A DNA stretch of 64,000 nucleotides from Himantopus leucocephalus (GCA_003993805.1 RSEF01000019.1:5270117-5334116), one strand, 5' to 3'; counted from the stretch's first letter, positions 51,301 through 64,000 are shown. Program-made: numbers and translations. Notes: a model not told the origin generated them from the sequence alone.

Positions 51301-53971
51301 CTCTTCACCTTTAGATCTCTGCAGCACACCTGAGAGCTGCAGATATCCTGTGTTCTTTACAGATTGCCACTTGATATTTGAATGAAACTCGGCTTGTCAG
51401 CATTTAAACTCCTAATAACTCTAGAGTTTACTAGGCTGAAATTTGGCAGGTTTTTTGTAAATTTCCTGCGTTACCAAAACATTTTTAAGCAGCTTTTTTT
51501 CTTGTGGGTTCATTGCCAGGCTTGGCATGGTAGAGTTTTCTCATTTGCCAAACTCCCCAATTAAAACACTTTTAGGAAATTGCATTAGCTTTCATCTGTT
51601 CTAGAACTGACCAATGTTAAAGCCCTAGAAGTGTTTAAATGATAAAGCTGTTATAAAAGCCATTGTAAACTGTTTTGGGAGGGAAGCTGACCTCTCATTA
51701 GACATCAGGGTAGCTAGAGTGGAACTCCAGTTTTCCTGGCTTCCTTGATGTTGTTACTATCCCTTTGTATATCCTGTTATCTCACTCCTTTTTCTCTGTT
51801 CTTGCTTACTGTTGTCTGTCCAGCTCGCTCTTTCCTGATGTTGTGAACTGCATGCAGACCGACAACTTGGAGTTGAAGAAGCTGGTCTACCTGTACCTGA
51901 TGAACTATGCCAAAAGTCAGCCTGATATGGCCATTATGGCTGTCAACAGCTTTGTAAAGGTAACTTGCTCCCACGGCTCATCAGCAAATGGTTCAGCGCA
52001 GTCGCCGTCACCACGTCTCCTTTGTCTGTTAGCCTTTCTGAGCTGTTACTTATCTCTGCTTTTGTACTTGAGTCTCTAGGCTGGGGGTGCTTGTAGAGCA
52101 GCAGAAAATAAGGAGCTGGCATGCCAAATCCACCAGGTCTGGTGGTCCTCTCTCTTGCTTGCTGCTGCTAGTTATTGCAGAGGAGATGACTTAAGCACCT
52201 CTGTAAGTGGTTATGAGAGAGCCTGCTCCAGGAAAAGGTGCTTTTATCATTTTACTAATCATCATTAAAGACCAACTTCTGGTATTGGATAACAGATTTT
52301 ATATTGTTCGTCTTCCAGCCTTTGTAGTATCTCTGTCATATGGATAGCTAATTCTTGGTTGAATGTTTCAGCTGTGCTCTGTGTGGAAAACCTTTATCTC
52401 TGGTGAAACTGAAAGATGGTTCACTGGAAAAATAACAGCCTGATCACTGTATTGCCTTTAATTTTGTTGTCAAGTTGCCTCTCCTTGTCGAAGAAATGTT
52501 ATTTCAGTCCCACGTTATGTAAGTTAAAATCCAGTGCTTAGAAAAAGTTTGAGACTCCTAGAGTGTTATAAAATCTGAGACACTGGGGAATCTGATCATG
52601 TTTTAAGTTTCTGTGGTGCCTGAGGCTGAAAGAGGTGAGAAGACCTCGGCTAGGAGCAGGTCTGCTCTTCTGGCCAGAGAAGATGTCCCTACCTTCCTCT
52701 CTGGAGAGAATATTATTGTTTGTCATATCTTTAAAGTGTAATTCGGTTGGAATGGACTAATAAACAAACATGGTATTTTCCGACTTCGTGCTTTTCCACG
52801 CAAGGAAATGTCTAATGTCCCTTTTAGCAAGTTGAGGGACAAGTGTTAGTAAGGAGAAAGTGTTGACACTAGTCTGCACTGGCTCAGCACTTCACAGGCA
52901 GTTCACTGTTCAAGGTGTTGAATGCACTGGTAAGAGATGTCACTTCTCTTCTATGTGTTAGAGGTGATGCATTCAGGTGTTTCTTCAGCTGTAGGAAATG
53001 TAAACAGTGAAAGGTAAATGTACCTTATGCTTTTGTGGGTCACCCTGCATCCATCCTTCTACAGCCTGATTTTGGAGGAGCGTTGCTCAGACGTAGATGG
53101 ATTGGATGCATGGAAAATTAGGTAGGCTTGAAGTATAAAGTGTTAGATTTCCTTCTGTTCTGTTTTTTTTTTCTCATCAGAAAAGCACCTCTAGAGTAGC
53201 CTTTGCCTAGTGCTTCATATGTTGCAAACTTAAGGGATGCTTGTGTCTAGAACTGATGGCCTGTGACAAACAGACCGTGATGACATTTGCATTGTGTTTA
53301 ATTGTTGACTTTTCCCATTATATTCTTTCTCCTTTAAGCCGGTAAGGCTGGAAACCAGTATTTTATTCTGTCTGAAAGTTGCCTTTGGCTAGCCTTTGGG
53401 TGGTGAGAGCTGCCTCTCTAACTTAGCTGTACTTTGGATTTGGCTGCTAGATCATGTTGAAAGAAGCTTTGCCCGGGGAGAACCAAGGCACGCCAAGATC
53501 ACAGTTTTAGTATTTTACAAGCTGTTGTAGTCTGAAAACATCTTGACATGGTGTGGAATGTTTCTGTGAACCAGTAAATTCCACCTTTTATCCCTAATGT
53601 GAAATAATTGCCTTTTTTTTAGCATGTAATCAGAGAAAGTGCTTTTTGTTTGAAGTAAGAACAGCCTGAAGATCTCAGTGGCTAGTGATGAAGATTTGTT
53701 TACCGCGTATTCTGTCCGCTTGCAGGACTGTGAAGACCCGAACCCTCTCATCCGTGCTCTGGCCGTCCGTACAATGGGATGCATCAGGGTGGACAAGATC
53801 ACAGAGTATCTGTGTGAACCTCTTCGCAAGTGTCTGAAAGATGAAGACCCTTATGTACGAAAGACCGCAGCTGTCTGTGTGGCGAAGCTGCATGACATCA
53901 ATGCCCAGATGGTGGAGGACCAAGGATTTCTGGATTCTCTGCGTGACCTGATTGCAGACTCCAATCCCATG
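48306..53971 (+). CDS. AP2B1: AP2B1, beta-2 adaptin of the AP-2 clathrin adaptor (first four coding exons, 3' part outside window)
   Basis: AP2B1 is the large beta subunit of AP-2, which links cargo and PIP2-rich plasma membrane to clathrin in endocytosis. Coding exons: 48306-48342 (exon begins at 48285), 50467-50573, 51824-51959 and 53726-53971, all GT-AG. They cover about the first 175 residues of the armadillo-like trunk of a protein of about 937 aa (length by recall). The start [20 protein letters not shown] matches vertebrate beta adaptins. [23 protein letters not shown] and the end of exon 4 ([16 protein letters not shown]) favour AP2B1 over AP1B1. The next exon, which should start with VVANAV, was not found before the window ends. 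Exon 2 has an extra A in the run at 50520-50523, breaking the frame between KEKR and EAVKK. Everything else is intact, so a sequencing or assembly error is more likely than a true mutation. Confidence 0.95.
48343..50466 (+). other. AP2B1 intron after coding exon 1
   Basis: Donor GTTAGC and acceptor CTGCTAG bound the intron. A 17-base T-rich run lies near 49463-49481. No other gene or repeat family was recognised. Confidence 0.6.
50574..51823 (+). other. AP2B1 intron after coding exon 2
   Basis: Bounded by donor GTAAAA and acceptor CTGTCCAG. A short direct repeat of TTAGTGTTAGAAAGGT type lies at about 50881-50915. Nothing else was recognised. Confidence 0.6.
51960..53725 (+). other. AP2B1 intron after coding exon 3
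   Basis: Bounded by donor GTAACT and acceptor CTTGCAG. No exon, RNA gene or mobile element was recognised. Confidence 0.6.
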
Positions 53972-55756
53972 GTAATGTATCGGTGCTTCCAGTGCATTGC
54001 TTGAGTTTGTAATGGGCAGATAATCGGAAATGTGAGGGCTTTTTAACTGCAACTGATGCACTGTGATAAATGCATTGGTTAGAAAACACTTGCTGCCTCA
54101 GAAAATAGGAAATGCCTTCTATTCTTTGATCTGTTTGGGCTTTTGCCTGTTTTGCCTGTCTTGAGTGCTGCAGCAAAAGTTTAACTTCCTCATCAGATGA
54201 GTCAGAAGAGCAGGAAATACTTGATGCTGCTACCTTGGTGACAGCTTGTAGCTGTTGCTTTCCTGCAGGCTTTGGCTCTTCTTGGAGTAAGAGGTTGGAT
54301 GAATTCATTCACTAATGCAGATAAATCCACTGGCCTGTAATGAGTGGAGAAAATCAATGCTTATGTTTTTAATAAAGGCAAATGAGTCGTCAGAGCAGAG
54401 GTGGGGATCAAGACCAAGAATTTCACAGGAGTAAATTACCTGCTAAATCAGTATTTCATCAGAGTTGACGAAGGATCCATTTCCGCGCCAGGCATCTTCC
54501 ACTATTAATTTGTAACTAAAAGGTGGTGCGCGGTGGATTGAGGTGCCCCTCTGCATAATCCTTTCATTCAATATTTTTTTTCCTGTGATCTGCCAGAATC
54601 CAGTGAGCATACCAATACTGTTGTAACTCCTAGCAGGGAAGAAAACTTCTGCAGCTTGGTTTAACTCGGAGTTTAAGCACGTGACCGCTACTTTTTTACC
54701 TCTTCTAGAGCACAGATCTGACTTGACTCTGCTTAAAGACATCACTTCACATTATTAGGGCCGGTCTAACAATGCTTTCTATGGTTCATGAATCAAACCA
54801 CATAAAGCAAATTGCTGTCCTGTTATAACGGTCTTTGTGCAGGTTTGGGTAAGTCAAGTGCAGGTGGTAAGGTACTGTCCCCTTTAGTAGGAGAGTGGAG
54901 GCTGCTGACTGGTTTTGTTTCAGTACTCTAGAGACAGTAAAACGAAAGGTGTCTGACTTTCACACGCACAAGTCTGAGCAGTGGTGCCTATCAGAAGATA
55001 GGGGCGCCTGTTGCCTCTGATACCTGGCTCTCTTACAAGCTCTTCTTTTTGTATGCCTCCCTATTTTTTTTTTATGCTAGGATTCTGTATGAATATTGAT
55101 GACTACTTGAAGACACTGTCTCAGTCTAGGCAATTTTGAGTCATATAGGCAAGCACCTGCTTTTTTTAATTTAATGTTGAGGTTGTGCCTTGCAGCCTCT
55201 GAAAGTACTTGATTGGGCTGCTTCAGTTCCACTGAAATGCTGGCCCCTGGCATTCACTAGCTCCCAGGCAGCAATAGTCTGCTGTGGAAAGGGTTATAAC
55301 CTACTTTTCTCCTAGCCTTGGTTCTGACTTTAATTTTCTGCCACTGATTACAGCCACGTGGATGTGAGTTGAGGAGCTCAGGCTGAAAAGATGTGGCACT
55401 TCAGGAGAAATTGATAAGGTTTTGCTTGCCCTTTCTGCTCATTGATCTCTATGGAACTAACTGTTTTGGTAAATGAACCATTGGCTGTTACGAGAGCACC
55501 GATATCTATTTCAAAAGCACATTAACTTAATACTGACTTAAATGAATGGAGAGAAGAGGAGAAATACCAAAGGGCAGTGTATGCTCCATTTGCTAAATAA
55601 ACCACCAAAAGTAGCATAGGGATTCCTAATAAAACATCAGTACAACTAATGAGCTCCTTGCTGGTAATGACGATGGGCTGGGACAGCAAAACCTTTGCAG
55701 CTGCTGCAATTGATTGCGGCTCTACAGCTACTGAAACTGTGTGGGATCACAGTACG

Positions 55757-55834
55757 TGCCTCACGTCGTACTCGCCTGCCCTTCCTGAAGCTGANCTGCC
55801 TCATGTCGTACTCACCTGCCCTTCCTGAAGCTGA
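55757..55834. repeat. 38-bp direct duplication around a single N
   Basis: Positions 55757-55794 and 55797-55834 agree except at two bases, with N at 55795 between them. This is probably an unmerged contig overlap rather than a biological repeat. Confidence 0.8.
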
Positions 55835-58800
55835 GGAGTCACAGCAGGAGAATGCAATTTGGAGGAGTGGTAGTGATGAAGAGGAGAGGCCTATGGTGTG
55901 TTTTCAGATCTGCAGACTTTGAGAGGATCACGTGGCTGGTGTTCAGTGTACTGTTTCCCAGGTTTTAACTGTAGACAGGGCATTATATTCTTGCTTTTTA
56001 AGGGTGGATGGGGAGAGATTTTTATCAGGTTTGGAGCTCTTATAGCTGCTGACTTAATACAATATTTAATCCAGTTACAAGTTTTAGTAAATACAGACAT
56101 TCCTTCTAGTTAAATTTATTGCTTTAGTCCCCTTTGAAGTTCATGTCTTTGTGGTGCAGTTTTTCCCTCAAAAGTCCAGGAGCTATCCACCCCTAATTAA
56201 GGTTCATCTTCCTAGTCAAACTGTCCGGCTCGTTGCTGCTTTCTCCATGTGAAATTCCAGTGGGGGTTCCTGATGACCAGGAGTTGCGTTTGCCAGATAA
56301 GTTATATTTGTGTGCAAGCTGATATTTATTAAAGTATTTCTCCATGGTCAGGTGGAATGTGGCCCTGCCTGGAAGGTCTTTTTAAGTAAAATCAATATAT
56401 CGGTATCAAAAGCAAGATTACGGAAAAGAGTGGTACAGATGGATCTATCCTTAGGGCCTGTTCCTCTGAAAATGGTGCATCTCAATCATGGCAACCTGTT
56501 ATCTAAACGCATTCATATTTGTATTATTATAAATGTTTCTCCTCTTTTGATGACTTGTGGAAATAGGCAACATTAGACAGTTAATGAAGCAGAATTTTTT
56601 AGACGAGAAATCCACACTTGTTCTCCCTTCTGAGAAATGAGGATTTTGAGCGGGAGCTAAAAAAAACTCCTGTTGAAAAAGAGTCTTCAAGAAGGGTTTT
56701 ATTGTGGTTTTGTAATTGGCTGCCTATAGCACGTGAGCGAGAACTAACCATTCTAGCTGGGTAGAGTTAACAACTCCATCTGTGGCTTGCTAATTGCCTT
56801 GTAATTGTGTGGAGATCAGGGTGCATGTTTCTATCAGCTCAAATCACCCTTATAAAGATGACTAAGATGGAGGCGACCTTGTCAAAAACTCCTTTTCTTT
56901 TTCATACTTTCGGACTAATAGTTTACTATCATAGAATAGTGCGAGCAGAGATTGGGGATGTTCAGGGCATTGCTTTGAAGTCCTGTTGAGGTGCACAGCC
57001 AAGGTGCTTTTCCCCTTTATCTGGGCTTTTTGTTGTCAGGATCCGGCCTTCGTTCAAATACAGTGATCTTCTGAAGAGGCGCAGGATTGCACCCTTCCCG
57101 ATGAGCTGGCTGTAGTTGTGATTAAAGGACTGACACCCGAGTCTGGCAGTTCACTAGCTTTTTCTGAAAAATCTCTGGTAGCTTTGCAGTTTCTCCTGGA
57201 TGAATTAATTAAAGCTTCTAATTGCATATGTATTGATATGGATATACATAGCAAGTTGCCAGATGGGTTGGTGGCTTACGGCGTTTCAGCTGAGTTATCT
57301 GAGATGTCTTACCTCGTGCAGGCAATGGGCCCATAACGCGTACAAGGGCACGGTTCAGTTACTGGGTGGTTACACTGCAGAAGTTTGATTGTGGACGAAG
57401 TCTTTAATCTCATCTTACAGATGGACCTAAAGTGCTTGTGGCTGCCCTTTGTCACTTGGGATCCTGCCAAAGAGTTTCCCTCCGTAGAAAGAACCTTCAC
57501 TTCTTCCCAGAGCTGTCTTAAGCCAACGACTTCTCCTTTTTCGCTCTATGTTTCCTTGCGTTAAGCTCAGCAGAACCAGGTCTGGATGGATATATGCCTG
57601 CAGCCTGGCTGCTTTGGGCTGTCAGTGTGCTGCTAGACTTGTTCAGTCCTGAGGGCCTTTTTTGCTGGTAACTTTGGTATAGTGCGACTCAGAAAGCGGG
57701 TCATCCCATAATCCTCGTTTTCTAACAGAGTTTCAGTATGACATCCCAGGATTTTTGTGTGCTCCTGCTCGTACGCAGGGCGGCAGGGTACTGCAGAAGG
57801 CAGTTCACACCCAGCAGCAGCGGTGGATAATAGTGAGGTGACATGGTTAGGTCTGTTACACACCTGCTGAGCCTCTCTGGAGTCTTGGACAAACTTTTTT
57901 TTTTTATTTTTCCTGATACTGTCTTTTTCTGTAATTTGTGAATCGGACCTAATGACTGATTGCTCGTCGTTGGACTGTTGCAAGTGCTGAGCCCTGGTGA
58001 TGCAGAGCAAGACCACGAGATGGCAGCAGCTTAAAGCAGAACCAAAGCTGTTGGGGGTTAGACGCCTTATTTTGTAACCAGTTCCCTCCTAGCGTTGGTC
58101 ACTGCACCTGGTTTTCTTCAGGAATGTAAATATTAACAGAAAAACATAAGAGGAAATCCATCTTAAGCCTTACTGGTCTCTCAGTATTTGAATGGAACAA
58201 CTTGTCTCTCTCCAAATATTTTTGATCCTCGACCTTCTAGGGTAACTTTTAACCCATGGAACAGTTTTCTTGTCAGTCTACCTGTTATCCCCGTGGCTTA
58301 AGTTAGGATGATGTCACCTTCTCCCGGTTCTTTTCGAGGTGCTGTTGGGTTTTTAATTCCTTCTTGTAGCATTTCTTCTTCCTCATACTCTGAGTGATCA
58401 CTGATGTGCTGGATCAAAGCTTTCCCAGGTGCGGCTGTTCTGTTCCTGGGGGTTTGTGGGCTGTATAGACGTAGCACTTATGTGCTGCCCGATAACATGT
58501 TATGTTTTACACCATCTACACATCAGTTTATTGGGAGAAACACTGTTGTGAAAACTGAGATCACATAAGAAGCTGATTAGTAAATATACCAACTGTGTGG
58601 AATGTAATTAAACGCTTTTGTTGTGCGAGTGTGTTTTGCCTTTAGCATTGTTAATCTGCACTAAGAAGGGAATCTCTTGAGATCTGACGACTAAAGGTGG
58701 CAAAGTCCATTCTGATCTAATCGGAACTCGCTCTAGCAGTATTGAGTTTCTGTAGTTCACAGACTAGACTAAAAACCTGTCGATACAGGTCACAGCGCTC

Positions 58801-60110
58801 TCTTGTCTCTCCTGCTGTGACTGCAAGCCACGTAGGTTCCTTCTCTGCCAGCCAGAACTTCAGGGTGTATGTTTGGGCTTCCTGGATGATGTTATGGAGG
58901 AAGAAGGTCCATGTTTTGTTCTTTTTCCTACTAGCTGGCAAGTAGTATGTTTTTCTGAGACGATGCCCTGAGGTATGAGCCTATTTAGAAACAGAAGCAG
59001 CTTTTACCTCCTGGGCTGTCCTCCGCTGTGTACTTTGCAGGAATTTTATCCCTCTTTGCTTGTGTAATAAAGCTGAGAAATGAGCCCCTTGCTGAGACAC
59101 CGTTGGTGGTCCTCTGAGTCCCCAAAGGACTTTGTGGGAGGCAGTCTGAGATGTGGGACTTCTCTTGTACAACAGGGAGTGGAACACCACCTTCTTCATG
59201 GGCACAGGAAAGCACTTGTTCCTCATGGGGAAAATTGGACTTCTCACAGCTGTGTGTTTTCCCTTCTGCAGCTGATGTTTTATGTAGTACAAGGAGTGAA
59301 CCACCGCTCCTGAATGGGTTCGTGATTCCTGCTCATGAAAGGTGGTAAGGAGTTGAAAATTCACATCCTGATACGGAGCTGAATATTGCTGGCAGCTGTG
59401 GGCTGTGCCTCTGCAGCATTTTGTCAGCCTGGGGCTGCCTCCGAGACACCCTAGCTGCCTCACCAGCCATAAAATGGTCATCTTCTTTTCAGCCTAGGTG
59501 TTGCAGGATGACGACACTATCTTGAAGTCCCCCAGCCATGTCTGTGTTGGTCCTGTGTGTGGTTTGGGTTTTTTTAATCTGTTTGTGCTGCAGGTGGAGA
59601 TTATATTTCCTTCTGGGGGACACCTGATGGCATCTGTAGGCATCAGTAGGTGGAATTTGTTTACCCAGTGTCGGATACGTTACAGTGAATGAGACTGTTG
59701 CGCCAATGAAGAGTGGGGGCTTCACTTTGGGCCTTTTTATAGGGCGTTCCTGCTGTTTACACGAGGCTGCCCAGGAGGGAGAGCAGCACTTTTTGCCAAG
59801 TAAGCGAACAGCAAGCAGTAGCAAGCTGGAAACTAAACAGGTAGAAGTTGTGGAGGAGCCTGTGTAAAACAGTGGCTATGTTAATGTATGTGGTGGGATG
59901 CTTAAAAGTGGCAATGTGGGAGATTGCCGGGGCGTTCAGAAGCCAGCCTGTGTTGCAGTGGTCAGACTGCAAAGATTTAAACTGAGGGAGAAGGGAGAGG
60001 TGCCGTCTGTAATCGATGGCACGGCTCCTGGGTAGCCACTCCGACCCCGCTCACTCTGACTGCGGAAACCCATTTTAGGCTTTGGGCTGAGCTCCTGCAA
60101 CAGCTTCTCC

Positions 60111-60315
60111 GGAGGAAGGCTGGAGTCAGACTTACCGAGTAGCTGTTTTCTCTCCAGGTTGTCATCCTAAACAGGTCTGAGGGAATTTCAAGCTTGTAAG
60201 CAGGACCTGATTNGGAGGAAGGCTGGAGTCAGACTTACCGAGTAGCTGGTTTTTCTCCAGGTTGTCATCCAAAACAGGTCTGAGGGAATTTCAAGCTTGT
60301 AAGCAGGACCTGATT
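60111..60315. repeat. About 102-bp direct duplication around a single N
   Basis: The segment from 60111 (GGAGGAAGGCTGGAGTCAGA) to 60212 repeats from 60214 to about 60315 with only a few differences. N at 60213 is the junction. It looks like an assembly artefact. Confidence 0.85.
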
Positions 60316-60913
60316 TCTTTGTTTTGTTTTGGTTTTTGTTTGTTTGCTGGTCTTGTGGATGAGGAATGCTGGCCTTGAGCACCTTCCGTAGAAGCCGTGC
60401 CTTCCCCTGCCTTTTTGAATACTAGCACTGTGGCGGAGAGATGCAATGAGTTTCTATGATAATGCATGAATTTCTGTGGCTCTGCAGAGTCTGTACTCCC
60501 AGACCCCTCATTTATAAAGCTTAATTGATGAATTCATCCATCAGAGAGCCCTCTCCTTCCAATTACTGATACCAGCATGTGTCTAATTTCCAAAGTGTTA
60601 GTCTTGCCGAATAGATCATTCCAGGATCTCTAATATCAATCAGGGTGCTGGGGAATTTCATTGACATGTGTCTAGATGTTACATTTTCAGTTGGAACAGA
60701 CACTTCTAGCTGCTGACAAGCACCATTTGTCACAAAACGCTGTGGCTAAGATGTTTTGTAAGTCTGCGCCCCCCTTTCTAGGGCTACGTAAAGTTTTTGT
60801 TGATGCTTTGCTGATGCCTTTCTTCAAAATAGCTGCTTGGACCAGAGACAGCCGTTTGCCACTGGATGGTGCCAGCGAGAACCTCTGCAAGGATAATTGC
60901 AAAGGGCCTTATG

Positions 60914-60972
60914 AAAAAAAAAAAACCAAACAAACAAAAAAATAACCAACAAACCAACCAAAACAAAACCAA
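60914..60972. repeat. A-rich (AAAC)n-type simple repeat
   Basis: A poly-A run of about 12 grades into AAAC and AACC units. It resembles the degenerate tail of an old retrotransposon, but no element body was recognised beside it. Confidence 0.7.
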
Positions 60973-62843
60973 TCCTTCCTGGTGTGTGATCGGTACCTGA
61001 TCCAGGCTGGGATCAGACCCCATGGTTGCTTTCTGGAAGAAGCGTAGAGGGTTGCAGATCCTTGGTTTCCTGCACTGTGGGGCTCAGCTGTACCAAGGAG
61101 AAACCCTTTGTGTTTGGAGCCATCCCTGAACAGCTTCTTGCCCACCTACCATGAGAGGTTCACCCGTTGGGGGAAGCATGATTTCCTGTCTTACGACTAA
61201 CACATTCTGATTTTGCAAGGATGTGAGAGCAGAAGCAGTGTTTTTGTCAAAGTGGCGTTTTTTTGCAGTGCATAGTAGGCGCAGGGAAGCGCAAAAACCA
61301 GTTAGGGCAAGCACGCCGTGGGAAGCATAACTCTTTGACTTCCCTTTCATTACCACCTCCAGAAAAATTCATTCCACTTGCAAAAAGCAAGCAGGAGGTC
61401 TTCCCCACCCAAGCAATTTTCAGGTTTTGGTCAGGAACTGATCACGTATCCAGCAGTGCGGTTCCAGACTTCTAGGTGCTAAAGTACAACCTCCTGCAAT
61501 AGTGGAAGATGAATGACTTACCGAGAGCCCTGGAAATCTGTCACAATGAAGGCGGAACAGGTGAGCTGTTACTTTCTGAGATTATACAGAGACTGGAGAT
61601 GTGTTAGTCTCCCAGATTTTTAATTAAAGCCATACATGTAATGTGCATTAGTGGTGTGAGAGGTTCATAGAGGCTCTGTAACTTGCCTGCTTGGGCCACT
61701 TTAATAGTTCATAGACCATTTCTAGGGAAGCAAAGTAAAGGGGGGCTTGTGGATGAAAGATATCATTAATATGAACAGAAGCAGCGGTCATGTACTCCAG
61801 AGTGTGAGCTTGTCTGTGTTGGTTACTTGTTAGGGACCTTTCGGGCACGCAGCATCATCTGTGGCCATGAAAACGAGCGGCCCTGTGACATATGCATCCA
61901 TGCGGATGCCCCTAATATCCCATCTGGGAGTCTGTGCTTAATGACATGGATGTATCGTGCAAGCTCAGCGTGCTCTTTGAAAATGTCAGCACCTCTCCAT
62001 TCTCAAAAACATCACGTGGTACCTGGCTCTCTCGAGGGCAGGAGCCTTCAGCTATGTGGAGAAGGCTGCCTTTCCTCAGCGTCTTTTCAGAGCCACTTAA
62101 TTTTTCCTCTTTTCCTTCATTTTCTCCTCATTTTAATGGGATGGTGAGCCAGAGGTTCCTGTTTTAAGCGGCGGAACGTTGTATTTCATTAACTCCATTA
62201 CACACTTGGTTTAATTTCCAATTAGCCTGGGATGCTAGCAAAATAATCTGATTGCTTTGACTGTTTGGCGTTCTAGATCTGCCTAGCTTCCCTCCTGTCC
62301 CCCCACCCCCTGCAAAGCTTTTCCGTGTGGGCTGATAGGCAGACACTCAGGTTTTTCACCCACCCCCTTTCCTCCTTGTTAATGTATTTTATACCATTTG
62401 CTCTGAGCTAAAGGTTTGAGCTGCCAGAAGGAATAACTGGCAAATCAGTGTTCCTACCTCTGCAGCTCTCCGTTAGGTCGGATCTGGTCTCTCTGGCTGC
62501 AGAGGGGGTTTGTCTGTAGGTGGGTTTAAAAATGTTGGGTTCTTGTTAAATCTTTAATGTAGTTTTAAGTGCAGGGTTTATTTTATTTTTTTTTTTAATA
62601 AGAGCCTGTGAGATTGAGTTATTCTCATCCCAGTGACACTTCTCTGAGAGTCTAAATTTGTTGGGAAATTCCAGCCAAAAAGCAGGTTTATTGTCATTCG
62701 GCTCAACTATGCTCTAACAGGCTGTTGCTGCGACTGCATTTGAATAATGTTGAAGTGTACCCAGGGTGAACTGATTTAAGTCAGCAAGCCAGGGGCCTAT
62801 TATTATTAAATCTTCAATCTGCTCTGCATTTGTACTTTCTAGG

Positions 62844-63127
62844 TGTTTTTTTTTTAAAATGATTCTCATTGGTTGGTAGNGTTTTTTTTAGACTGATTCT
62901 CATTGGTTGGTAGCTGTTAGCTTAAAGATGGTATTCGTAATTGTGAGTCAAGTGGGGCGTTTTGCCATGGAGTTAACTTGCACATTTAAGTTCTTAAAAG
63001 CTTNTTTTTTTTTTAAAATGATTCTCATTGGTTGGTAGCTGTTAGCTTAAAGACGGTATTCGTAATTGTGAGTCAAGTGGGGCATTTTGCCATGGAGTTA
63101 ACTTGCACATTTAAGTTCTTAAAAGCT
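62844..63127. repeat. Three nested direct copies separated by single Ns
   Basis: A T-rich start plus GATTCTCATTGGTTGGTAG occurs near 62847-62879, then at 62881-62914 and again at 63005-63038. The last two copies extend about 123 bp each (62881-63003 and 63005-63127) and are nearly identical. Ns at 62880 and 63004 mark both junctions, which points to failed contig merging at a poly-T run. Confidence 0.85.
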
Positions 63128-63800
63128 TTTCCTGTTCATTAACTCTTTGGGCTCACGTATCTTTGGCTAGTGGGTTGATCTCTGTTTCTTTCATTATTTT
63201 TGAGAACTAAAGACTATACTAGATGTTAGTTTCTTGACCTTTTAGTCTCCTTCCAATCTGTGAAATAAGTTATCCAGCTCCTGGTTGGTTTCTCATCAAA
63301 ACGAGCTTGTTGCATCTTTTGAAAAGCAGAGAATACTTCGTTTGCTAAAGAAGCTTATGGGGTTTTCATTCCTCAGCCAAGGTATGGTATTGGCTGTGAA
63401 ACTTCTCCAGTTCCGTGGAGGACTGTCCTATACCACTTGTAAAGCTTTAGCTTTACTTTTAATATGTTCCCAGCAAGTACATCATCATTGCAATTTATTT
63501 TGAATGTAAAAAAACCCAACCTGTTGTGTAACTTATTTTATCACTTTGGACCTTGTACTTGCTCTTCAGTGTAGTTGGACTTCACTATCTTGTGTTGCTC
63601 TGTTAAGGAAGATGTATCAACTGAGTTGAAGACTTAAGGTTCAGCTTTGAGCTTGTAGATTTTCTTTGGCCAAAACATCTTTCTAAATATTTCCAGTGAC
63701 ACTCAAGTGACTGCCAAAGTATATACTAGGCTACCAGGTGATGTAATGTATGAATTGGTGTTGACTGGTTCTCAATGGACCTTTTTTCCATGCCTGAGTT

Positions 63801-63844
63801 ATAACTATTAGTGTCCCAAACTNTAACTATTAGCGTCCCAAACT
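63801..63844. repeat. 21-bp direct duplication around a single N
   Basis: TAACTATTAGTGTCCCAAACT just before N at 63823 recurs just after it with one base changed. Same pattern as the other single-N junctions. Confidence 0.75.
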
Positions 63845-64000
63845 GTGGGCAGCACTTCAATCTTTGTTTACCTGTTGCCTGAGCCATTCCTTAGCGAGAG
63901 CTGTCAGCAAAGCAGGAGTCGTTGTGTGCTAGAATGAAGCCGTGCAGTGCTGGCTTGGATTGCTCGATGTTCCTGTCTCGTAATGAAGCCAATGGCAGTG

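Larger units (their letters stand above)
53972..64000 (+). other. Large AP2B1 intron, open at the window end
   Basis: From the donor GTAATG at 53972 to the window end no further AP2B1 exon was seen, so this intron exceeds 10 kb. It contains several local duplications separated by single Ns, plus simple (AAAC)n and (GTTT)n tracts. No coding frame with known similarity was found on either strand. Confidence 0.6.

Noticed and set aside
56928..56945. ATCATAGAAT, as in CR1 tails
   Set aside because: Only about ten bases match and no CR1 body follows, so it is chance.

Overview
This is nuclear DNA from a vertebrate, almost certainly a bird. The genes are split by short GT-AG introns. A truncated CR1 LINE of the avian type, ending in the ATTCTATG-like tail, lies in a UNC45B intron. 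The gene order UNC45B - Schlafen - SNORD7 host - PEX12 - AP2B1 is that of human 17q12, which I place on the chicken chromosome 19-type block from memory. It is a draft assembly: two runs of exactly 100 N lie in G/C-rich DNA, and six single Ns are present, at least four of them between near-identical copies.

Layout. Positions 1-15.1 kb are AT-rich with no gene I can recognise. Positions 15.1-18.3 kb are GC-rich and contain a gap and the probable UNC45B promoter. UNC45B runs from 18.7 to 31.2 kb on the plus strand, with 19 coding exons that join exactly into a 929-codon frame. A minus-strand Schlafen (SLFN) gene at 32.76-35.46 kb keeps its splice sites but has three frameshifts and two in-frame stops, so it is called a pseudogene. 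A CpG promoter at about 36.65-37.4 kb starts a plus-strand transcript that carries the box C/D snoRNA SNORD7 at 38.30 kb. Its guide pairs perfectly with U6 snRNA and targets A47; the host corresponds to human SNHG30. PEX12 (minus strand, three coding exons, 356 aa) lies at 42.0-44.1 kb. It shares a CpG promoter with AP2B1 (plus strand), whose first four coding exons lie at 48.3-54.0 kb. The rest of the window is one AP2B1 intron of more than 10 kb.

The genes form no pathway. UNC45B folds muscle myosin, PEX12 is a peroxisomal ubiquitin-ligase subunit, AP2B1 is a clathrin adaptor, SNORD7 modifies the spliceosomal U6 RNA, and SLFN is an antiviral/translation-control family. What links them is conserved synteny and one shared promoter (PEX12/AP2B1). 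The points most worth checking are the decayed Schlafen gene, the SNORD7/U6 guide with its host promoter, a one-base insertion in otherwise invariant AP2B1 exon 2, and several duplications that look like assembly artefacts.
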